Positions 1 to 7,636 of a DNA stretch of 11,960 bases are shown piece by piece. Positions within the stretch are counted from its first letter, which is position 1; every line of letters starts with the position of its first letter. The stretch covers positions 8,215-20,174 of the forward strand of contig DNXU01000210.1 in assembly GCA_003505715.1 (NCBI GenBank), written 5' to 3'. A program made the position numbers and the translations under genes. The DNA is from Cyanobacteria bacterium UBA8803. GTDB lineage: Bacteria; Cyanobacteriota; Cyanobacteriia; Cyanobacteriales; Coleofasciculaceae. Below the pieces are notes generated by a model. It saw only the letters and a program-made list of their open reading frames with translations. It did not search any database and was not told the origin of the DNA.

Positions 1-44
1 AGACGCAAAGGACACGAAGAAGAAGAGGAAGAAGATAAGAGGGG
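1..44. repeat. Purine-rich intergenic repeat-like sequence
   Basis: The sequence downstream of the nadE-like gene opens with GACGCAAAGGACACGAAG and runs into an uninterrupted purine tract at 16-35 made of GAA/AAG units, then further purines to 44. Strings of the type 'CGCAAAGGACACGAAG' are, from memory, common in dispersed intergenic repeats of filamentous cyanobacteria, so this may be part of such an element. No reading frame is convincing here, and the element may extend beyond the left edge of the window. Confidence 0.35.
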
Positions 45-52
45 TTGTCGAG

Positions 53-67
53 CCGGATTTGGTATGA
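53..67 (+). repeat. CCGGATTTGGTATGA repeat, copy 1
   Basis: A 15-base string identical to 8090-8104, in the same orientation. It lies 18 nt beyond the stop codon of the last gene of the biosynthetic operon, while the second copy lies about 450 nt upstream of the first gene. Here the flanks are AGCC and GCCG, so the longer ATACC/GGTAT dyad seen in copy 2 is not complete. It is probably a short dispersed cyanobacterial repeat rather than a transposon end. Confidence 0.55.
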
Positions 68-85
68 GCCGAAGTTCAGCCTGTA

Positions 86-1081
86 CTAATTGTCCATTCC
101 GATCGCAGGCATCCTGAGATAGGCTGTGGTGCGTTGTTTGCGGATAATATCGGAGACAACACGCTCTACCTGTTCCTCGGAAAGTTCAAGTGCCTTTGCT
201 ATGGCATCATTGGGAACACCGCGCTCGTAACCAAACCAAATTGTGTCTAGAATATCGAAAGGTAAGCGGAAGAAAAATTCTTCTTGCGAACTGCCACCTG
301 GATAGGTATCTGATGTTGGTGTGCGTTTTTGAATTTCTTCGGGTACGCCTAGGTATCTAGCCAACTGGTATACCTGGGTTTTAAATAAATGCCCGATGGG
401 ACTGACATCAATGCCACCATCGCCATGCTTAACAAAAAAGCCCAACATGTGTTCATTCTTATTAGGCGTACCGATCACTGCATAATTGCGTAACTCGGCA
501 TGATAGTAGAGCATGGCCATGCGCGATCGCTGCTTGAAGTTAGAAGCGGCCACAATCTGATAATACTCGCGGGGGGGCAGACGCTTGGTGAACTCCTCAC
601 CATCCGGGTTCGTCACAGTCAGGGAGAAAATGTTGAGTGTTTCCTTTTCCAGTAAGCTACCGGGTAGAGCAATTTTGGCACTCCAACCAGGTCCAAACTC
701 AGGAAACAGATGTGCGATCGCTTCGTTACGCCGTTGGTAACAACCAAACCCATCCAACACTCCAGAAATGTCTTCGGCGATCGTCTTAACCCCGTAATGG
801 TCGGCAACTAACTGTGCTAATGTGGCACTATCTGGGCTAGATTCGCCCTCCGGCAATAATAATGCTACTACACGCTCTGGCCCAAACGCTTTGACACACA
901 AACCTAACACTACCGACGAGTCAATGCCGCCACTGATGCCCAATACCGCCCCTTGACGGCGTAGAGTTTGATGAACGCTTTGACGCAAACCCTCGACAAT
1001 GCGTTCTGTTTCTTTAGTAACATCTAGCTCAAGCGAGTGCTTATCAAACTGAGTCGAAATCTCTGGTACTGGATTGTTCAT
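86..1081 (-). CDS. nadE: NAD synthetase-like (NadE family) ATP pyrophosphatase, stand-alone
   Basis: 331-aa adenine-nucleotide alpha-hydrolase of the NAD synthetase family. NadE adenylates deamido-NAD and displaces AMP with ammonia. Visible motifs are the PP-loop SGGIDSS (50-56), a KQRSRM segment (183-188) matching the conserved K-x-R-x-R-M of bacterial NadE, GTPNKNE (204-210), KHGDGG (218-223), FKTQV (233-237) and TPTSD (254-258). There is no N-terminal nitrilase domain, whereas cyanobacterial housekeeping NadE is usually the long glutamine-dependent form, so this is probably a paralogue using free ammonia. About 75 extra residues (roughly 105-180) separate the PP-loop half from the KQRSRM segment, compared with short bacterial NadE. 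The start is ATG at 1081, preceded by GGAG with 8 nt spacing. It is the last gene of the operon, 28 nt after asnB. Its position beside an NRPS, ACP and ligase suggests amidation of a pathway intermediate; that role is inference. Family assignment is confident, substrate unknown. Confidence 0.88.
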   Translation of the reverse strand: MNNPVPEISTQFDKHSLELDVTKETERIVEGLRQSVHQTLRRQGAVLGISGGIDSSVVLGLCVKAFGPERVVALLLPEGESSPDSATLAQLVADHYGVKTIAEDISGVLDGFGCYQRRNEAIAHLFPEFGPGWSAKIALPGSLLEKETLNIFSLTVTNPDGEEFTKRLPPREYYQIVAASNFKQRSRMAMLYYHAELRNYAVIGTPNKNEHMLGFFVKHGDGGIDVSPIGHLFKTQVYQLARYLGVPEEIQKRTPTSDTYPGGSSQEEFFFRLPFDILDTIWFGYERGVPNDAIAKALELSEEQVERVVSDIIRKQRTTAYLRMPAIGMDN

Positions 1082-1109
1082 GATTTAATCTCCATGTATA
1101 GCAGAGGGC

Positions 1110-3089
1110 TTATTGCCGAATTCCCTCTAAGGTGCGATCTACAACTTTGACTCGATCGGACGGCATTAGTGTAGATAATCTAGAGTTGAATTCTTTAACG
1201 AACTGCTGATAAATTAACTGGCTTGACAAAACTCCTGCGATCGCCATATCGTCTACTTCGCTCAACTGCGCCCCACTCTGGGCTTTGCGTACCAGTTGAT
1301 TGACGGCTAACGGATTGAATAAGCCAGATTCACGCAGAGCCTCTTCTGAAAGTAACGCAGATACATAATCGGGCACGTCTTGGTGGAAGAAACTGCGGTG
1401 GATTGGTGCGCGGTAGGGACGTTTACGGCGCTGCCAAATATCGGCGGGTAGCAATTTACTCGCCAACTGCCGCAGCAACCATTTCTCAGTCAAACCGCGC
1501 AATTTCAGATGTGAAGGCAAGCGATTGCAAAATTCTACCACTCGATAATCTAGGAAGGGAAAACGCCCTTCGACAGAATTGGCCATTGCCACGCGATCGC
1601 CTTGGGAAGAAAGCAAATAAGGCGACATAAAAGTAACAATTTCCAAGAATTGCGCTTGTGCCAACGGCGACCAGCTCTTAAACTTGGTAGGCAACGGCAC
1701 AATTTGCTCCACCCACTGTGGCACTGGCACGTCTGGTTGAGATAGCAGCAAACGCTGCAAGCGACTTGTATTAGACCAACGCAGTGCGTGCGAGTAAAAT
1801 GGCGAATCTGTATCAGTGAGATTCTTTTTGAAAAACGCAGTCAGGAACGCACTATTGCTGCCCAAACGGGAGATTTCCGGATATAGCCGCTTCAACAATA
1901 GAGGTCGTATTTGGGAATCTGGTTGTTTTGCCCAAAATCGGCGGATGACCATTTCTTTGAAAATGTCGTAACCCCCCAAAATTTCGTCCGCACCTTCGCC
2001 CGTGAGTACTACCTTCAGCTGGGAATTGCGTACCAATCCAGAGAGCATGAACATCGGTGCAGGTGCAGTGCGTAACGTAGGAATTTCCGTGTGCCAGATG
2101 ACATCGGGAAACACACGGCTAATATCGTCATGCTGGCAGTAAATCACCCGATGCTCAGTACCCAAAATACCTGCCATCCGTTGTTGGAATTCGCTCTCGT
2201 CAAATTCGGGGTCAGAGAAGGCAATAGAGAAGGTATCTAACTGATTGGGTGCGTATTTACGGATAATAGCTGTAGTTGTTGAAGAATCTAACCCGCCGCT
2301 GAGGTAAGCACCAACTGGCACATCGGCACGGAGGCGGATGAGCGTGGAGTCAATTAGTAGTTGCTCGAACTCATCTAGGTAGTCTTGGGGAGTGCGGACG
2401 GACTTCTCTGTGGCAAAATCCAGTTCCCAGTAGGGTTGGATGTTCAACTGCCCATTCCGAACCAGCATATAGTGGGCAGGCGGTAGGCAGTAAACGTCTT
2501 TGAAGATAGTATGAGGAGCTAACACGCTCCAAAAGGTGAAGACTTGCGCTAGTGATGCCGGATTGATTTCTGCTCTTACGTTAGGGTGTGCTAAGAGCGT
2601 TTTGATTTCGGAACCAAAGACTAACTGCCCATCGCGCACCGTGTAAAATAAAGGGCGGATGCCCAAGCGATCGCGTGCTAAAAATAGGCTACGTTCGCGA
2701 GTATTCCAGATGGCGATCGCAAACTGACCGTTAAGATAATTCAGGCAATCGAGACCATACTCTTCATATAAATGAAGGATCACCTCCGTATCACAGTTGG
2801 TCGTAAAGCGGTGACCGAGAGCCTCTAATTCGGGTCGCAATTCTAGGTAGTTAAAGATTTCACCATTGAAGACAATCCAGAGGGTGCCATCTTCATTAGA
2901 TATCGGTTGCTGACCGCCACTCAAATCGATAATGCTTAGACGAGCGTTACCCAGATTCACCCATTCGTCGCGGTAAATCCCAAATTCATCGGGACCGCGA
3001 TGACGGATGGCGCTGAGCATTTGTGGCAGAACCTTGTCCGAAATGGGCTGAGGTTCGTGTAAGTTGAGAATACCAACAATGCCACACAT
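1110..3089 (-). CDS. asnB: Asparagine synthetase (glutamine-hydrolysing) family amidotransferase
   Basis: 659-aa class II glutamine amidotransferase fused to an ATP-pyrophosphatase synthetase domain. The N-terminal domain begins MCGI, with the nucleophile Cys2 exposed after Met removal, followed by RHRGPD, RLSIIDL (50-56), NGE (75-77) and CDTEV (99-103), all glutamine-binding motifs. The C-terminal domain carries the PP-loop SGGLDSS (264-270) and GEGADEILGGY (364-374). In the family, ammonia released from glutamine is channelled to an acyl-adenylate; AsnB itself makes asparagine from aspartate. The protein is somewhat longer than the E. coli enzyme (554 aa). The start is firm: AAGGAG lies 6 nt before the ATG. 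It is 26 nt downstream of the ligase and 28 nt upstream of the nadE-like gene, so all are probably co-transcribed. Operon membership suggests it amidates a pathway intermediate or supplies ammonia or asparagine, rather than only serving housekeeping synthesis. The true acceptor is not visible from sequence. Confidence 0.92.
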   Translation of the reverse strand: MCGIVGILNLHEPQPISDKVLPQMLSAIRHRGPDEFGIYRDEWVNLGNARLSIIDLSGGQQPISNEDGTLWIVFNGEIFNYLELRPELEALGHRFTTNCDTEVILHLYEEYGLDCLNYLNGQFAIAIWNTRERSLFLARDRLGIRPLFYTVRDGQLVFGSEIKTLLAHPNVRAEINPASLAQVFTFWSVLAPHTIFKDVYCLPPAHYMLVRNGQLNIQPYWELDFATEKSVRTPQDYLDEFEQLLIDSTLIRLRADVPVGAYLSGGLDSSTTTAIIRKYAPNQLDTFSIAFSDPEFDESEFQQRMAGILGTEHRVIYCQHDDISRVFPDVIWHTEIPTLRTAPAPMFMLSGLVRNSQLKVVLTGEGADEILGGYDIFKEMVIRRFWAKQPDSQIRPLLLKRLYPEISRLGSNSAFLTAFFKKNLTDTDSPFYSHALRWSNTSRLQRLLLSQPDVPVPQWVEQIVPLPTKFKSWSPLAQAQFLEIVTFMSPYLLSSQGDRVAMANSVEGRFPFLDYRVVEFCNRLPSHLKLRGLTEKWLLRQLASKLLPADIWQRRKRPYRAPIHRSFFHQDVPDYVSALLSEEALRESGLFNPLAVNQLVRKAQSGAQLSEVDDMAIAGVLSSQLIYQQFVKEFNSRLSTLMPSDRVKVVDRTLEGIRQ

Positions 3090-3115
3090 AAGTTACTCCT
3101 TAAATTGAGTCAGCC

Positions 3116-4639
3116 TCATTTCAAATCGGTCTTTTTGATTTTTCCCGACGGAGTTTTGGGCAATTCCGAATGCAACTCAACATACTTCGGCACCATGAAA
3201 TCTTCTAGATGGGTGCGGCAATGACGCAAGATATCAGTTTCAGCGATCGCATTCCCCTCCACGACCACAAACGCTTTCACCGCCTGACCTAACACTGGAT
3301 CAGGTATGCCGATGACCGCTGCTTCCCGAACGCCCGGAAGGCTATATAGTACATTTTCCACTTCTTTGGGTGCCACTTTCTCGCCTCGGCTTTTGATGAT
3401 GTCGTCCTTGCGGGAGACAAAATACATAAAGCCCTCATCGTCCCTGCGGAACAGGTCACCCGTATAACAAACCCGTTCGCCTGGAATCAAGCCAGGGCGG
3501 AAACGGGCAGCTGTTTTTTCTTTTTCGTCCCAGTAGCCGCGCATGACGTGATGACCGCGAACGACCAACTCACCAACCTCCCCGGCACCAAGCCGTTGAC
3601 CTTGTTCATCCTCAATCCAAACTTCGGTGCCGGGAATAGCAATCCCAACGGAGTTAGGACGCTTATCGAGTTGTTCAGGGGGTAGATAAAGCGTCCGCTT
3701 GGTCTCCGTTAGACCGTACATGGAGAACAGTGTTGCCCAAGGAAACTTGGCACGAATTTCAACAATATGTGAAGCAGGTAAAGCGGCTGCCGTGTTGGTC
3801 AAATAACGCAAGCTGGACAAATCGTAAGGACTTAGATCCATCTTCAGCAGCATGGCGAAAATTGTGGGCACTCCAGGGAACCCAGTCACGCGCTCTTCTT
3901 CAATACGCTTAAGAATGGCAGCTGGAAAGGTGAATCCTTTTTCCAGGATCAGGGTGCCGCCGAACTTAAACACCATCAACAGCTGATACAGGCCGTAATC
4001 AAAGGACAACGGCGACAGGCAAATGATAATATCGCTCTCGACATTACCCAGATATTCTATAATCGAGCTCGCCGCAAAGACAACGTTACTGTGGTCTGAC
4101 ATGACCCCTTTGGGGTCACCCGTGCTGCCGGAAGTATAGATGAGACAGGCTAAGTCTAAATCGATATTGACTTTTGGTAGACGTTGTGGGTCGTAGTCGC
4201 ACTGGATGGCAGCGTAGCTGAGGAAATTGGGCGAGTGGGTTTCGGCAGGCTGGGAAGTCAGGACGATGGTTTTGAGCGAGGGGACTTCTTGCGCCAATTG
4301 CTGTGCTAACTGTACCTGTCGTCCCGTGGTGACCAGAACTTTAGCTTGGCAGTTGTTGAGGATGTAGGCGCACTTGTCGTACTTGGTGGAAGGGTTGAGG
4401 GGGACAAACACGCCACCAGCTTTGAGTACCGCAAAAATGGCGATCGCTAATTCTAGACTATTGGGTAGATAGAGAACAACGCGATCGCCTCGTTGCAAAC
4501 CCTGCTCTTTGAAGGCATGAGACAATCGGTTTGCCTGTGCATCTACTTCAGCATAGGTAAGGCGTTGCCCATCACCTACCAATGCGACCTTGTCCGGCAA
4601 ACGGTCAGCACTATGCTCTAGAAAGTCCTGTACCAGCAT
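3116..4639 (-). CDS. AMP-forming acyl/aminoacyl ligase (ANL superfamily), stand-alone
   Basis: 507-aa adenylate-forming enzyme with a complete motif set (numbering from the chosen ATG): P-loop YTSGSTGDPKG (168-178), LSPLSFDYG (208-216), YGLTE (308-312), YTGD (392-395), SRKDDIIKSRGEKV (409-422), and PSGKIKK near the C-terminus with catalytic Lys500. It should adenylate a carboxylic acid and transfer it to a phosphopantetheine thiol, most likely on the ACP encoded just upstream. The Asp in FDYG sits where amino-acid-activating enzymes hold the substrate amino group, so an amino acid is possible. The N-terminal half, with GGVFVPLNPS, resembles the ligase family linked to exosortase A clusters (TIGR03098), an impression from memory. 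Start choice: GTG codons at 4645 and 4642 are possible, but GGGGAG at 4648-4653 lies 8 nt before the ATG at 4639, which I prefer. The ACP stop codon overlaps the first GTG. Family is secure, substrate unknown. Confidence 0.92.
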   Translation of the reverse strand: MLVQDFLEHSADRLPDKVALVGDGQRLTYAEVDAQANRLSHAFKEQGLQRGDRVVLYLPNSLELAIAIFAVLKAGGVFVPLNPSTKYDKCAYILNNCQAKVLVTTGRQVQLAQQLAQEVPSLKTIVLTSQPAETHSPNFLSYAAIQCDYDPQRLPKVNIDLDLACLIYTSGSTGDPKGVMSDHSNVVFAASSIIEYLGNVESDIIICLSPLSFDYGLYQLLMVFKFGGTLILEKGFTFPAAILKRIEEERVTGFPGVPTIFAMLLKMDLSPYDLSSLRYLTNTAAALPASHIVEIRAKFPWATLFSMYGLTETKRTLYLPPEQLDKRPNSVGIAIPGTEVWIEDEQGQRLGAGEVGELVVRGHHVMRGYWDEKEKTAARFRPGLIPGERVCYTGDLFRRDDEGFMYFVSRKDDIIKSRGEKVAPKEVENVLYSLPGVREAAVIGIPDPVLGQAVKAFVVVEGNAIAETDILRHCRTHLEDFMVPKYVELHSELPKTPSGKIKKTDLK

Positions 4640-4644
4640 CACCA

Positions 4645-4917
4645 CTACTCCCCGGGCGCACTGACGGATAGTAGCTGTTTGCTCCGAACAAATCCCGCTA
4701 GACCGCTGACTGAATCAAAGTTCTCGGGAACAATCTCCGTATCTTCGATTTTAATGCCCCACTTTTCCTCTAGGAACAGTACCAATTCCATCACATTCAT
4801 CGAGTCAATAATGCCGTTTTCTAGGAACGAAGCGTCATCAGGATAAGGATAGCCGTTGGTGCTGAATAAAATGTTGTCTGCAATATGCTGGCGCAGCATT
4901 TCTTGAATGAGTTGCAT
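4645..4917 (-). CDS. Free-standing acyl carrier protein
   Basis: 90-aa phosphopantetheine-binding carrier protein. The motif ENGIIDSMNVMELVLFLEE (33-51) contains the serine (Ser39 in DSM) that receives the 4'-phosphopantetheine arm, followed by a helix ending in EEKWGIKI, as usual for helix II and loop 2 of ACPs. The length is typical. The start ATG at 4917 has GAGG 7 nt upstream. It sits between the NRPS (31 nt upstream) and the ligase, with which it is almost overlapping, so the ligase is its likely loading enzyme. The motif is DSM rather than the DSL of fatty-acid AcpP and the surrounding sequence is divergent, arguing for a pathway-specific carrier rather than the housekeeping one. The bound acyl or aminoacyl group cannot be told from sequence. 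Confidence 0.9.
   Translation of the reverse strand: MQLIQEMLRQHIADNILFSTNGYPYPDDASFLENGIIDSMNVMELVLFLEEKWGIKIEDTEIVPENFDSVSGLAGFVRSKQLLSVSAPGE
4648..4653 (-). promoter_or_regulatory. Ribosome binding site deciding the ligase start
   Basis: The minus strand reads GGGGAG here, inside the last codons of the ACP gene. It is 8 nt from the ATG at 4639, 5 nt from the GTG at 4642 and only 2 nt from the GTG at 4645. This spacing argues for ATG 4639 (or possibly GTG 4642), and against the longest reading that begins at 4645 inside the ACP stop codon. The arrangement implies translational coupling of ACP and ligase. Confidence 0.6.
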
Positions 4918-4948
4918 CAGTAAACCTCAAATACTTTTGGACAGTCAA

Positions 4949-7636
4949 TCAAAATTGCTTGTTTGTAGGGCAAACAACCTTCACCTTTTCCCTTCGTGCC
5001 TTATCCAAGCAAGCCTGCAATTTTTCTGCCAGAACCTCTACGTTAGGTTCTGTCTTCAAAGTGCCATGATTGCCAGGAACACCATCAATTTCCAATCCTC
5101 CTCCAGCCACTTTGCCCCAACCTAAGCGGTTATGGTAAGTTTGTAGAGGATATGAATTTCCCATAGCCCAGAAGAGAGTTACTCGGCCTGGATATAGTTT
5201 CATCCGATACGCTTTTCTAGCCTTTGTCTTCTCTTCTAATAAATAAAATCCTCGCAGCGAATAGGGCAATGGATGTCCAATACCCAAGTAAAAATTACAG
5301 GCAGTTTTCTGAACTTTCTTCTTAACCCGATCTCTGAACTCGGTGAACTTTCTCTTCTTATTCTTGACTACTCGCCCAATGCGCTCTTGAAAATAGCCAT
5401 GAAGATAGGTTAGCTTCTCGCTAAGTCCGAGTTGTGAAATTTGCTCCACATGTTGAGAGATACGGTTGCGGAATGGTACAGGTGGGGATACAGGCAATGG
5501 CGGACTATCCATAGGCCCTTTATAGTAGGTATCAAGCATAGCTAGCAGAGCTACTTCCTTACCTTGGGCATGTAGCTGCTGAGCCATTTCAAAGGCAACT
5601 AGACCACCGAAGGAGTGACCTCCTAAAAAATAAGGGCCGTCGGGCTGAACCGTAGATATTTCTTCGATGTAGTGAGCTGCCAAGTCCTCAATGCTTAATT
5701 TGGGAGCTTGTTGTCCATCCATTCTTTCTTCCAGACCATAAAATGGTTGGTCTGGCCCAAGATGACGCGCTAGAGTGGCCAGACCTAGGGCAGTGCAACC
5801 AGCCGCAGCAACACAAAAGAAAGGTGGCTTAGAACCTCCTGGTTGAACAGCTACCAATGAAGACCAAGGTGCTGACCATCCGGACTCACGGAGAAGGTTG
5901 GCGAGTTGCTCGACGGTTGGTGCCTGGAAAAGAGTAGCTACGGGCAGATTTCTGCGGTATGTCTTCTCAATTTGCCCGAATAGCTGTACGGCTAGCAGGG
6001 AGTGCCCTCCTAGTTCAAAGAAATTATCCCTCACTCCGATGGGATGAATCCCTAGAACTTTTTCCCAAATTGCAGTTAGTTGGCGTTCCAACTCATCTCG
6101 CGGCGCAATAAAGGTTCTTTGTTGTTCTTGTGGTAAGCTAGCTGAACCCTCATAGCTATTCAACAGTTGACGGCGCTTGATTTGTGTTAAAAGCGGCAAG
6201 TCTGAAATACTCTGTTCGGGATTGGCAACTAAGCTTTCCAGCAAGGTCTGGAAATGCTCCAGCATCTGAGTGATGTTATTCACCTTGAATAGGTCGGTTT
6301 TATATTGCATCCCGCCCGTTATTTTCCCTCCCTTTTCCTGCAAGGACAGGGACAAATCAAAATTAGCTATCTCCCTGTCAACATACAAGGAGCTTACAGT
6401 TAAACCGTCTAGTTCTAACGACTGATTGGGGATATTTTGTAAGACAAACATCGCTCGCGTTAGTGGCGTGCGAACTAAATTTGGGAGTTCTGCCACTTTC
6501 TGCAAAGGTATGTCCTGATGTGCAAAAGTTTCAGAGGAAACTCGACTGACTCTACGCAACAGTTCTCGAAAACTGGGCTTTTCAGACAAATCAGTCCGCA
6601 GGATCGCTACATTGTTGAAGTACCCTATTAACCCTTTGGTTTCAGATCGGTGGCGACCCAAAATGGGTGAGCATACAATCATATCTTCTTGCTCTGTATA
6701 CAGATAGAGCAAAGTCTTAAATGCAGTCAACAGCGTCACAAACAGAGAAACACCTTCCTGATAACTCAATTTTTTGAGCGCTGTCGTCAGGCTTTGAGAT
6801 AACTCTAGGGGTTGGTAGGCACCTCGGTAGCTTGGAACTGCTGGACGTGGATAATCTATTGGCAATTTCAGTGGGGAAATATTCCCGCTTAGCTGCTGCT
6901 TCCAGTAATCAAGCTGAGACGAGAATACCTCACCCTGTAACCACTGCCTTTGGGTTTGGGCATAGTCGGCGTACTGAATAGGGAGTTCAGATAGTGGGGA
7001 GGGCTGTCCGGCAGAGAAGGCTTTGTAGAGTATACCCAGTTCCCGCATGAAGACGCTGTGAGACCAGCCATCGAAGATAATATGGTGTATTGTTCGCAAG
7101 AGTATGTGTTCTTCTTCGCCGAGACGCAAAAGTTTGAAACGCCACAACGGTGCTGTTGCTAAATCGAAGGGCTGCTCGGCATCTTCTAGAGCTAGTTTCT
7201 GAGCTTCAGTCTGCCGTTGCTCTGGAGGAAGTTCTGTCAGATCTACCACTGGCAGATTCAACTCTATCTTTGGAGATATGATTTGGATTGGTTGCCCATC
7301 TATGATTGAGAATGTGGTTCGCAAGCTCTCGTGCCGATAGGCAATTTCCATTAGACTCTGCTCTAGTGCTGCTACATCAAGTACACCTTTGAGATGTAAG
7401 CAATGCAATAGGTTATGAACAGAAGTATTGGGTTGCAACTGTTCAAGAGACCAGAGTCGCTCTTGGTTAAAGGAGAGAGGTAGGTTCTGGTTGCGTGAGA
7501 CAGGCTTAATTGGAGGAGCCTGATTCTGTAACCTAACGTTAGTTTTAAAAGCAAGCCAGAAATCTGAAGGGATTTTTTCTACCTGGCTGGGTTTCTCCAT
7601 GGTTATGTTGCAGTTGTCGGCAAGGGAATCTCTCAT
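4949..7636 (-). CDS. A-less NRPS: condensation - carrier - thioesterase
   Basis: 895-aa single-module nonribosomal peptide synthetase lacking an adenylation domain. The condensation domain (about 50-480) has LPLSFNQERLW (52-62), RHESLRTTF (101-109), catalytic HHIIFDG (184-190), IGYFNNV (337-343) and HQDIPL (373-378), resembling domains that join two L-substrates. The carrier domain (about 513-583) has LGGHSLL with the phosphopantetheine Ser546. The type I thioesterase (about 600-880) has GHSFGG with nucleophile Ser675, probable Asp702 in LDTYY, and His857 in GNHGT. The C-domain tail (PLLTQIKRRQLL) passes almost directly to the usual A-to-carrier linker (FIAPRDELE), as if an A domain had been cut out. 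The carrier must therefore be charged in trans. First gene of the operon. ATG 7636 lacks a clear Shine-Dalgarno; ATG 7600 (residue 13) is an alternative with an equally poor one. Expected role: amide or ester bond formation followed by hydrolytic or transfer release. Confidence 0.93.
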   Translation of the reverse strand: MRDSLADNCNITMEKPSQVEKIPSDFWLAFKTNVRLQNQAPPIKPVSRNQNLPLSFNQERLWSLEQLQPNTSVHNLLHCLHLKGVLDVAALEQSLMEIAYRHESLRTTFSIIDGQPIQIISPKIELNLPVVDLTELPPEQRQTEAQKLALEDAEQPFDLATAPLWRFKLLRLGEEEHILLRTIHHIIFDGWSHSVFMRELGILYKAFSAGQPSPLSELPIQYADYAQTQRQWLQGEVFSSQLDYWKQQLSGNISPLKLPIDYPRPAVPSYRGAYQPLELSQSLTTALKKLSYQEGVSLFVTLLTAFKTLLYLYTEQEDMIVCSPILGRHRSETKGLIGYFNNVAILRTDLSEKPSFRELLRRVSRVSSETFAHQDIPLQKVAELPNLVRTPLTRAMFVLQNIPNQSLELDGLTVSSLYVDREIANFDLSLSLQEKGGKITGGMQYKTDLFKVNNITQMLEHFQTLLESLVANPEQSISDLPLLTQIKRRQLLNSYEGSASLPQEQQRTFIAPRDELERQLTAIWEKVLGIHPIGVRDNFFELGGHSLLAVQLFGQIEKTYRRNLPVATLFQAPTVEQLANLLRESGWSAPWSSLVAVQPGGSKPPFFCVAAAGCTALGLATLARHLGPDQPFYGLEERMDGQQAPKLSIEDLAAHYIEEISTVQPDGPYFLGGHSFGGLVAFEMAQQLHAQGKEVALLAMLDTYYKGPMDSPPLPVSPPVPFRNRISQHVEQISQLGLSEKLTYLHGYFQERIGRVVKNKKRKFTEFRDRVKKKVQKTACNFYLGIGHPLPYSLRGFYLLEEKTKARKAYRMKLYPGRVTLFWAMGNSYPLQTYHNRLGWGKVAGGGLEIDGVPGNHGTLKTEPNVEVLAEKLQACLDKARREKVKVVCPTNKQF

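Noticed and set aside
16..44. Microsatellite or CRISPR-like repeat
   Set aside because: The GAA/AAG tract is short and irregular, with no spacer-repeat periodicity anywhere in the window.
86..1081. Housekeeping NAD synthetase
   Set aside because: It lacks the nitrilase domain usual for the cyanobacterial enzyme, carries a large insert, and is embedded in an NRPS operon; kept as NadE family without claiming NAD synthesis.
4949..7636. Frameshifted or broken NRPS because the adenylation domain is absent
   Set aside because: The frame is continuous, and all C, carrier and thioesterase catalytic residues are intact on both sides of the junction, so the gene looks functional.
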